Part shown: positions 59,101 through 64,000 of the stretch, one piece after another
Position numbering within the stretch: position 1 is the stretch's first letter
Layout: each line of letters opens with the position of its first letter
Source: Prosapia bicincta
Taxonomy: Eukaryota > Arthropoda > Insecta > Hemiptera > Cercopidae
Direction of reading: 5' to 3'
Length of the DNA: 64,000 nt
Assembly: GCA_036971475.1 (NCBI GenBank)
Contig: JBAIZL010000002.1
Coordinates: forward strand, 335,888,320 to 335,952,319
Notes under the pieces: model-generated
The model's database searches: none
What the model saw: only the letters and a program-made list of their open reading frames with translations
Told to the model about the DNA's origin: nothing
Position numbers and translations under genes: made by a program

Positions 59101-61328
59101 AAAGTTCAAAATTATAAAAAAAAGTGATAATGATAAGTAAGCATATATGAAAATCTATGAAAGGAAGAAAACTGTAATGACATTTCAACATTTTTGTAAC
59201 AACTGATGAAGATGAAGAATTCAGCAATAATAAGATACATTTCGGCTACGAACTTGCGGCTGACCGAATTGATTTTAATGACGCAATTAAAAGAATTAGT
59301 GAAGTGGAAGAATTTCTTTCATCAAGTAAAGGTGAAATAGAATTCACAATAGCAGGTATTTTGCAAAAAGAAGCTTGCAATGCTAAAAGAAAATCTCAAG
59401 TCAAGGAACGAGCTACTTAAAAACTCAAAACTTACATAAATACGCCTTATAAATTTCCAATTCTTAAATTGTCTGTTTTTTTACCTTATTATAAATGTCT
59501 TTAAATTTCAATAAATGGTTGAAACTTCATTCAATATTGCAATATTTTTTTAACATTATTTATTGACCTTTTGCTTAGCAAATACCTCCAAATAATCACC
59601 TGTTGACAATGTCCACTGTCTGGAGGTATTACTGTAATTATAATTAATTTCATCGAACATAATATTCAATGATAACTATTCATAAACTAATAATCATTAA
59701 AGCATTAACAACTTCTGTCCATTTTTTTTAGAGAGAATTGACCGAAAAAAGGTAGAATTGAATGGCATAAAATGTCAGATAAATTTCAAAGCTTCACTTG
59801 ACGTGATGAAACAAGTTGACTGCCATTTACTGATTGCTACATTTTAGACTAAGAAGCATTCAAAAAAATTTGTGCAAAATTCAAAGAATTATAGGTGGGG
59901 GGTTTCAAAAAATTAAATTGTGTCATTAATCACTCTCAAGTTGTGGCAACTAAACTGTATTGCACTAATTTATTATTTTTTAACTGATTAATTGTAATCA
60001 TTATTAATAAAAAGAATTAAAATATGTAAAACAAATAAATAATAAATTGCTAATAACAGTTTAAAACTTAGTAGTTGTTTCCAATTAACTAATTACTTGC
60101 AACTAATTATTCACTTCACATTTTAAAGAGACTTTATAACCAAAATAATTTCAAAAAAAAATATTTACACGTATTAACAACATATGTTTTTATTATTACT
60201 AATAACAATATATATTTTTAAATGCCAACATGTAAACTGTACACATCTAGGGTTACTGGAGTCTTTAACTGAACGATAATGGATTAGAGTAAGAGTTTAA
60301 TATAAATGGCCAGCTGACAAATTAGTTATAAGTATTAGTAAGGCAACAAAAATTTACTTTATGTGTCTTGTCATTTAAAGAATGCATTAGGATAGATATA
60401 AATATCTTTATTATGGTTACAGATTCGAGAGAGAAAAACAATCCCTTAAGGCATCAGCAACTCTAGCACATGCTTGTCTGAAGCATGGAAACAATAAAAC
60501 AATATTAATGGTTAAAATATCTAATCATTCAACATAAAAAGACATATTTCGTAACTCTCTTAAAGCAACGACAGAAATCAATGACAAAATTCCCTCCTCT
60601 TTGTGCCCTCTAGCAATATTTTGTTAGCAGGAAAAGCTATCCTTCTTCATGGGATGTAATGGGTTAATCAACAATATCTCAGACTAATATTTTAATTTAG
60701 TACCATGAAGATAAAGGAATGATGAGCTATAATTATACATCTCCCTGTGCTCAAAATTGAAATATTGCCAAATGAAAAAGATTACTCTACTGCAACAGGG
60801 CTAATGTTATATGACATTCTAATAATATGATAGTTTACGCATTCTTATATTTTATTTAGAATTAAATTACAAAAGCTTATAAATACCCTAAAGTGGAAAT
60901 AAATTTATTAAGAAATTTATAAAATGTAAAATATGTTTTTATTTTTTTTTTATTAAAAAATGTAATAATGTCAGTTAAATGATAGCTATTCTATCATGAA
61001 TGACCTCACAAAAAAAAAAACATTCATAAATATTACCTCAGGAAGATTGGCAGATGGACCTTTGTCAATGACACTCAAAGCTGTGTTGGAGTTTAACCGC
61101 AAACCAATCGTAACAGTTTTAACTTTCTGAGTACATTTATGTTTAACATTCCAACATATCGGTGGATCAAGTTTAACAGTCATCAGAGCCAGACGATCCT
61201 CGATGGCTTGTTGGAGCAGTCTTGTAATAACTTGGCTAGCAAGTAATGTTGTGTGACACAGTGTGTCCAACTGAGTTTCTAATGAGCTTTCCTTTGAGAT
61301 TTTCAGAATAGATTGTTTATCTTGTATC
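36906..61328 (-). CDS. NOL6: Nucleolar protein 6 (Nrap/Utp22 family), 10 exons, 5' part outside window
   Basis: Read right to left, exons 61037-61328, 57475-57702, 49514-49793, 48401-48555, 46442-46605, 44598-44851, 42370-42584, 40817-41008, 38322-38423 and 36906-37055 join in frame into about 676 codons. Family signatures are IGLRLNSNTALSVIDKGP, FRELWGEKSELRRFKDG followed by EAVVW, DLPLDISSIQGVSPVFRF, CIAKRWLHSQL, GFLRFLNLLATTNW, PPLFIATHYDRTGSLWT and FHDTYGGDVIGVLFKP. NOL6/Utp22 is a scaffold of the small-subunit processome in the nucleolus, needed for early pre-18S rRNA processing. It is built of Nrap domains related to nucleotidyltransferases. Human NOL6 is 1146 residues, so about the N-terminal 40 percent is missing here. 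No internal stop was seen, so the gene looks functional. Confidence 0.92.
37831..37862 (-). ncRNA. Hairpin motif, copy D (CTGAAGA, AT-rich stem, GAAACG)
   Basis: On the - strand CTGAAGA is followed by TGATAA/TTATTG (6 pairs, two of them G-U) around an 8-base loop, and then by the GAAACG box (the final stem G is shared with the box). It lies in the last NOL6 intron, in the sense direction of NOL6. No Penelope-like frame was recognised beside it. Confidence 0.3.
38322..38423 (-). CDS. NOL6: NOL6 exon: FFHDTYGGDVIGVLFKP
   Basis: This 34-codon exon follows ctgacag and encodes ENYGEFALFFHDTYGGDVIG, then VLFKPSVLEPQEFK before GTAAAT. The FHDxYGGDVIxVLxKP string is a near-invariant C-terminal NOL6 motif. 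Confidence 0.96.
38985..40690 (-). pseudogene. Pogo/Tigger-type element remnant 3
   Basis: The - strand reads ENLYTEENPNDITTVEDVEF, then RVIGYETAAEQIHFNDAIKR and ISEVNKFLSSN, an acidic C-terminal tail. The same tail (ELAADRIDFNDAIKRISEVE) occurs at 59270-59320 in another copy. The left end (38985-39060) carries an inverted-end sequence with acacctccaaacaatg and tttggaggtgtccgc. The body near 40100-40460 is heavily mutated. It lies in a NOL6 intron, on the same strand as NOL6. Confidence 0.6.
39006..39648. repeat. Tandem duplication of a 320-bp segment
   Basis: Two copies, from 39006 and 39326, begin TTGACTGTACTTTGCCAAAT and are almost identical throughout (a handful of differences by eye). 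The unit spans the end of the Tigger-type remnant. High identity shows the duplication is recent relative to the element. Confidence 0.95.
40817..41008 (-). CDS. NOL6: NOL6 exon
   Basis: It follows atttgcag and reads EIFRPPMHIYDVCIKLRPRL, then GFDPVQIFLTELR before GTAAGG. DPVQIFLxELR leads directly into the next exon's YGEFALFFHD, as in NOL6 homologues. Confidence 0.94.
41009..42369 (-). other. NOL6 intron
   Basis: No gene. A short inverted pair (actgtagtac at 41144, ctacagta at 41192) and a Tigger-end-like string (gttaaacgaagttttactgt near 41422) suggest an old non-autonomous Tigger fragment. Confidence 0.35.
42370..42584 (-). CDS. NOL6: NOL6 exon: FIATHYDRTGSLWT block
   Basis: It follows ttattcag and reads LPPLFIATHYDRTGSLWTKE, then WVTKIAAESLRVLESHFL and ends TDCK before GTATGC. 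FIATPxDRxGSLWT is a strong NOL6 signature. Confidence 0.94.
43225..44112. repeat. Palindromic array of a ~93-bp unit in alternating orientation
   Basis: Unit (ttttggactaggagactgac ... cttaaacaatg) occurs forward at about 43255-43347, 43545-43637 and 43768-43860, and inverted at about 43391-43484 and 43989-44084. Linker pieces (ctcttcgattgacaaagacc) are also inverted. (TA)n and (GA)n tracts lie between units. The outermost 35 bp (aggttagttttggttggtaa and its inverse) close the whole array as inverted ends. It lies in a NOL6 intron, with no coding capacity. Confidence 0.9.
44598..44851 (-). CDS. NOL6: NOL6 exon: CIAKRWLHSQL block
   Basis: It follows tttgcacag and reads GLSQQCLGYGPATCIAKRWL, TELLMAYLFLAPQPF and GFLRFLNLLATTNWYLEPII. 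The RVAKRW and GFLRFLxLL motifs are typical of the Nrap C-terminal nucleotidyltransferase-like repeat. Confidence 0.94.
44852..46441 (-). other. NOL6 intron
   Basis: AT-rich with no recognised element or coding remnant. Confidence 0.5.
46442..46605 (-). CDS. NOL6: NOL6 exon
   Basis: It follows attcacag and reads DGFVFRIRVAYAREVVLLKE, then a charged stretch to LPKISGALYG. It ends with two bases of a split glycine codon before GTATGT. FVFRIRV-type strands recur in Nrap proteins at this point. Confidence 0.9.
46880..47270 (-). pseudogene. LINE C-terminal remnant
   Basis: The - strand reads in two frames GHLVTEEYLFRFNLLCSL and KTKMKA...STFCSTAFIPYQ, resembling the zinc-type tail of jockey-like LINE proteins (GHLxxxxHLxxxGL, CxxCxEDExxxHxLFDC). 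It is preceded by KFRKVLSDCGFCN. Stops and frameshifts are present. It lies in a NOL6 intron. Confidence 0.5.
47271..48400 (-). other. NOL6 intron
   Basis: AT-rich; no recognised element. Confidence 0.5.
48401..48555 (-). CDS. NOL6: NOL6 exon
   Basis: It follows tttgtacag. After completing a split valine codon it reads ILQLGLSRKWPEDVDAVKRI and AAFNLQIAQSLKNQCKL, ending SYVDVYK before GTAAGA. It matches the Nrap segment with a conserved KWPDD-type motif. Confidence 0.92.
48671..49500 (+). pseudogene. Penelope-like endonuclease fragment with inverted partial copy
   Basis: The + strand reads FIKLHYQISYKTTNTLRQHI, YKPSGVYKLTCNDCPSYYI, RSFYTCFEEHIARRNQTNP and SSYATHLKNTQHTHT, a GIY-YIG endonuclease, then decays. 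On the - strand 48803-48671 reads IGQTGRPFYTYFEEHIAQIN, then QTNPKFSYAIHLKNPQ, the same segment. The two are inverted copies of about 133 bp (48671-48803 and 49011-49146). It lies in a NOL6 intron. The reverse transcriptase part is absent. Confidence 0.8.
49514..49793 (-). CDS. NOL6: NOL6 exon: DLPLDISSIQG block
   Basis: It follows ttgttacag and reads EEAARQVIDAYDKLAKQLRA, DLPLDISSIQGVSPVFRF and FPPLAYS. It ends with one base of a split codon before GTAAGT. The upstream intron (49794-57474) holds a mariner, a hAT-like element and a Tigger. Confidence 0.93.
50118..51433 (+). mobile_element. Mariner element 3 (1,316 bp) with TIRs and TA target duplication
   Basis: Ends cgaggtctgttcaaaaaata and its inverted partner are flanked by TA at 50116-50117 and 51434-51435. 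It belongs to the same group as mariner 1 by terminal sequence (gtgttcaaaaaata) but is clearly a different family. It is inserted in a NOL6 intron, opposite to NOL6. Confidence 0.92.
50315..51370 (+). pseudogene. Mariner transposase pseudogene 3
   Basis: From ATG 50315 a 204-codon frame runs MDSLKEQRIAVKFCVKLGKS, FKWHERFKGGRQSIDDDERP, ENRRLTIRELSEECGIS, IITGDESRVYGYD and [13 protein letters not shown]. It shifts at a T run (50919-50928), again near 50972, near 51045 and at a C run (51133-51141). It ends with DLAPCDFFLFPKLKIPLKGR and GGEYFEGDPDV at 51370. The second catalytic position reads HHNNTPAH where mariners have HDNA, so aspartate is replaced by asparagine. The usual GDETW is GDESR. The enzyme would be inactive even without frameshifts. 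Confidence 0.9.
51436..53820 (-). other. NOL6 intron
   Basis: Long AT-rich stretch. Some frames of 60-100 codons (52602-52817, 53209-53508) were read and match no family I know. Confidence 0.45.
53825..54127 (-). pseudogene. Unidentified transposon-like coding remnant
   Basis: The - strand reads SSESNSSIDEPPPKMTRGRP, then VGIDMMLY, LDERRSVIYWK and (next frame) MFRRMVLNSWRNRGRPPSET. Part of this resembles the ERRTxRWYKK...LLNS segment of piggyBac transposases, but the flanking parts do not. The assignment is weak. Confidence 0.3.
54136..55040. mobile_element. Non-autonomous hAT-like element (905 bp) with 8-bp target duplication
   Basis: It starts TAGTGATGTAAAATTCCCGG and ends with inverted CTCACATCATTA. 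It is flanked by ATCATTAC at 54128-54135 and 55041-55048. Subterminal regions carry many TTCCC/GGGAA repeats on both sides. No transposase frame. It belongs to a different family from the 24727 element. Confidence 0.8.
55389..57240 (+). mobile_element. Pogo/Tigger element 4 (1,852 bp) with TIRs
   Basis: Ends TAGTGGAACCCCTCAAATTC and inverted CAGTACAACCCCTTAAATCC are flanked by TA on both sides (55387-55388 and 57241-57242). Inner repeats of the gttcggatt type strengthen the pairing. It contains a degraded transposase gene. It lies in the NOL6 intron, opposite to NOL6. Confidence 0.85.
55519..56926 (+). pseudogene. Pogo/Tigger transposase pseudogene 4
   Basis: The first frame (55519-55797) holds the CENP-B-type DNA-binding helix region (AVFLWFTQERQKGVPISGPL, NRWFGRWKKRHGI). 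After a stop comes VYNVDETGLNFKALPTKSLA with the first catalytic aspartate. In another frame PKALLLIENAPSYP has glutamate where the second catalytic aspartate stands (LLIDNAPSH). QPTGCDQGVL keeps the third. The last frame (56396-56926) carries IIYWVAESWNNISN, HKFWKKLWPSL and an acidic tail. The first helix-turn-helix is missing or degraded. Confidence 0.85.
57475..57702 (-). CDS. NOL6: NOL6 exon: WGEKSELRRFKDG signature
   Basis: It follows ttttcag and reads AANFRELWGEKSELRRFKDG, then VCEAVVW and a helical stretch to LEPLIQKTN before GTGAGC. This is the most diagnostic Nrap-family block and corresponds to the degenerate nucleotidyltransferase core. Confidence 0.95.
57703..58745 (-). other. NOL6 intron
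   Basis: AT-rich; nothing recognised. Confidence 0.45.
58750..59640 (+). pseudogene. Pogo/Tigger-type element remnant 5
   Basis: Near 59010 it reads MIGQCKALKIKSMIEILELE (degraded N-terminal helix region). Near 59220-59420 it reads NNKIHFGYELAADRIDFNDA and IKRISEVEEFLSSSKGEIEF, the same C-terminal tail as the 39.0-40.7 kb remnant. The catalytic core is deleted. The right end (59578-59633, inverted cagtaatacctccagacagt) is a Tigger-type terminus. It has the opposite orientation to its relative at 39 kb. Confidence 0.6.
59930..60480. repeat. Dispersed repeat, copy 2 (partner at 25960-26510)
   Basis: It is collinear with the copy in the CLPX intron. This one sits in the first NOL6 intron. Borders are approximate. 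Confidence 0.6.
61037..61328 (-). CDS. NOL6: NOL6 exon (most upstream found)
   Basis: The acceptor is tgcaccag on the - strand above 61328 and the donor is GTAATA below 61037. It encodes QLDTLCHTTLLASQVITRLL, EDRLALMTVKLDPP and TVTIGLRLNSNTALSVIDKG, the Nrap region just before the FWGEKSELRRF signature. It begins with one base of a split codon, so a further 5' exon must exist; none was recognised to the right. Confidence 0.88.
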
Positions 61329-62880
61329 CTGGTGCAAAAAGAGGATATCCATTGTTAAAATGTATTGATATAAAATTTATCATGGAATAGTAATTTATAT
61401 ATTTAGAGTATCTACAACAAATTTAGTCTTTAAAAGATGATTTAATAATAAAAAAGGTAAACTAAATATAAAGAGTAAGACTGGCACAATTCATACCATG
61501 CAAGTAAGATCACTAATAGCACAGTCAACAAACCTCATATTGAATGCATATTTATATTTATATATTTACCATACAAGACTTTTATCATATTTAATTCAGT
61601 TAATTACAATAGAGAGTTGGTTATCCAAACTAACTAAAACCACAGCAGTTCTAATGATCAAATGGTTCAGATTATTAAAAAAACACGCTAAGTATTTAAA
61701 TAAAATGTAGTGTTTTGTTTGTATAAGAATAATACAGTACTGCAAAACCATCATGTTTAATACTTAATTAAAGGCAACCAATAATAACTTTCAAACAACA
61801 GCTGGTCATAGTCCTGACAATTAGCACCAAGGCATAGTAATGACAATTAATGTTGTTGCATTAATCTGCTGATCCCAACATTCAGCTTTAGCATTTAGTC
61901 TTCATATTTAGAATCAATCCATAGTCCAAAAATTTAACCTTCATATTAGCACTTCAATTATCAACAACACGTATATTACCAACATTTTAGAACAGATGCA
62001 TGGCAGGAGCCTTTAGTATGGGATGTATAATACTTTTCACATTGAATTATAAGTGTAGCATTTTTTTAGCAAAAATTGTTTTATTATGGTTCGAATAACT
62101 AACAGTTATAATTATTGGCGTCCAGATAAGCAATGCTCTACTGTAATTGGACATCTGCTTGTTCATTGTATTTTATAAATTTTTAGTCAGTTTTTTAAAT
62201 AAATGAATAAACATGCAATTTTTTTTTTAAACTTGTTGCATTGTGAACATTTTGTCTAAAAAGACGTATTTTTTTAATATTAAGAAAAGTCTGCAAATGA
62301 GTACAATTATTAAAAATGTTGTGACGTGCATAGCTAAATTAAAATGGTAACATGGCTAGAACAAATTATTCAAAATATAAAAGGAAGGTTTATATTGGAA
62401 ACAAAAAAACAGACATGTAGTAGAGGTGAACCAACTTATCTATTGTGTGGCGTACCAGTAAAAACTGGCAAGAAGCAGTAGGAAAACTTTAAGAATAGTA
62501 GAAACTAAAAGAGACATATACCCAGAAGTATACTAAGAGGTCAGATAAAGATAATGATGTTGAATATGAGAGTTTAAGACAAATGTGCTTAAAAATAACT
62601 AAAATGTCTATCCTTATAAAGTAATGTAATTTTAAAACAATTACTGTTTTAAAACGGATACCTACTATCGGGTCAAAAAGTGTTGATACTCGAGTTTAAG
62701 CTTTTACTACAAGGCAACCGATATACTTATAACAAAGCAAGATGCACCAAAATTTCATAAATTTAATTTTGTGTCTATTAATGTAAACTTAATTTTTTTG
62801 CGGTTTTAACTTTGTCTTTCAGCAAGTTGAATGAAAAAAGTACCAGTTTTTTGGTGTTTTTTAGACAATGCCAGACTTTG
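61329..62880. other. Upstream NOL6 intron or flank
   Basis: No further NOL6 exon was recognised. The + frame at 61498-61710 has no family match. Confidence 0.45.
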
Positions 62881-62884
62881 AACA

Positions 62885-64000
62885 TTTATAATATAAAAAC
62901 TATTAAACCAATCGTGTTAAAAATTTAATAGGTTGTAGCACATATATTTGTACACAATATTTATGAATTTCAGAATTTTTACTTAATTACAAAAAAAGTT
63001 GTTTCGATTTTTGTCAAAGTGTTTTATTTTGGGATCGGATTAAGATACAAATAGCAATGAAAGCTTGAATTGTAGCTCTTAAGCTATGAATTTGCAATTT
63101 AAAGCAATAAATTTGTTACATAGTCTTTAAAAAATTATATTGATATCTGATTGAATCGGTACCAGGATGCATTAGCGCGTGAAATTGCTATCGTTCGGTT
63201 GTCTTGTGCAGGGAAATTTACCTCAACAAAACTCCAGATCTATGGAAGAAGTGCACCAGTCATGCAAAGACAATAGAAGATAATTATTGGGAAAAATACA
63301 ACCTGTTAGATTTACCTCCGGCTGAACCGCTGACAATAAACATAAATGACAGCTCGACAGAGTGTTCAGAGAGTGACTACTCTGACTGATGATCTGTTAC
63401 AAATACAGATCGCATGTAAATATTGTAAATAATTTTGTTAATATTTGACAATGGCTTGAAAGCCAGCAAACCATTTTTAAACCTGCCATTGGAGGTCCAA
63501 AGCCCTCATGAGAAAAGGTGATGGGAAATGGTTTAATTAAACAATAAAATTCCTAAATATGCCTCACCGCCATATTGATATAACATTGTAAATATGCCGT
63601 ACCACTACCGCACCCTTGTAGTGCATTGGCCTCGCCGTGCCGGCCCATCGAAAACCGAGGAAAATTTCCCTCCACAAGACAACCGAGCGATAGCAATTTC
63701 ACGCACTAATGCATCCCGGTACCGATTCGATCAGACATCAATATAATTTTTTAAAGACTCTGTAACAAATTTATTACTTTAAATTGTCAATTCATAGCTT
63801 AAGAGCTACAATTCAAGCTTTCATTGCTATTTGTATCTTAATCCGATCCCAAAATAAAACCACTTTGACAAAAATCACAACTTTTTTTGTAATTAAGTAA
63901 AAATTCTGAAATTCATAAATATGGTATACAAATATATGTGCTACAACCTATTAAAGTTTTAACACGATTGGTTTAATAGTTTTTATATTGTAAATATTCA
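62885..64000. mobile_element. Element with long inverted repeats (arms over 330 bp), cut by window end
   Basis: Left arm about 62885-63222 and right arm about 63657-64000 are inverted copies (for example gtgaaattgctatcgttcgg against ccgagcgatagcaatttcac, and ttttgggatcggattaagat against atcttaatccgatcccaaaa). Only a few differences per 100 bp are visible. The 430-bp centre has a coding tail and a GC-richer patch (63600-63660). The right end lies beyond the window, so the full arm length is unknown. Confidence 0.85.
63201..63389 (+). pseudogene. Probable C-terminal tail of an IS630/Tc1-type transposase
   Basis: The frame, partly in the left arm, reads EIYLNKTPDLWKKCTSHAKT, IEDNYWEKYNLLD and ends in an acidic serine-rich tail (SSTECSESDYSD) before TGA at 63387. 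The WxxCxxHxxxIEDxYW pattern and acidic end recall the C terminus of insect DDE_3 (IS630/Tc1-like) transposases. The catalytic domain is missing. A splice-acceptor-like ttgtgcag precedes it. Confidence 0.45.

Noticed and set aside
61498..61710. Candidate + strand gene of 70 codons in the NOL6 upstream region
   Set aside because: No family similarity recognised and AT-biased codon content.

Overview
This window is nuclear genomic DNA from an arthropod, most likely an insect. It is AT-rich, both genes are split by GT-AG introns, and the introns are full of animal transposons (mariner, pogo/Tigger, hAT-like and piggyBac-like non-autonomous elements, Penelope-like elements, jockey-type LINEs). 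I cannot name the species. No bacterial-style gene, CRISPR array, tRNA or rRNA was seen.

Two host genes are present, arranged tail to tail. The first, on the + strand, is mitochondrial CLPX, the AAA+ unfoldase of the ClpXP protease. Nine coding exons between 3947 and 32630 join in frame into about 493 residues, from the second half of the zinc-binding domain to the stop codon. The mitochondrial presequence and first CxxC half must lie upstream of the window. The second, on the - strand, is NOL6 (Nrap/Utp22, Drosophila Mat89Ba), a small-subunit processome factor. Ten exons from 61328 down to 36906 give about 676 residues of its C-terminal part, and the 5' exons lie beyond the right edge or were not found. 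Their 3' ends are about 3 kb apart. The two proteins work in different compartments (mitochondrial proteolysis and nucleolar ribosome assembly), so the pairing looks incidental.

Nearly all the rest is intron or intergenic DNA carrying mobile-element remains. 1.8-3.0 kb: LINE and head-to-head mariner fragments. 6-8.9 kb: a LINE split by a mariner. 11.4-12.8 kb: a second mariner. 14.4-15.5 kb: a TTAA-flanked element. 19-23.7 kb: Penelope-like, LINE and Tigger remnants with a 43-bp minisatellite. 24.7-25.5 and 34.3-34.9 kb: two copies of a hAT-like element. 26.9-29.8 kb: Tigger, LINE and IS630/Tc1-type transposase pseudogenes. 31.5-32.0 kb: an inverted Penelope-like fragment. 39-40.7 kb: Tigger with a duplicated end. 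43.2-44.1 kb: a palindromic repeat array. 46.9-49.5 kb: LINE and inverted Penelope-like fragments. 50.1-51.4 kb: a third mariner. 54.1-59.6 kb: hAT-like and two Tiggers. 62.9-64.0 kb: a long inverted repeat running off the window.

The most unusual signal is a short hairpin motif (CTGAAGA-like box, variable hairpin, GAAA-like box) found at four loci, one of them inverted-duplicated, with different but base-paired stems. Two of these loci lie at Penelope-like element ends. No undescribed gene system could be demonstrated.
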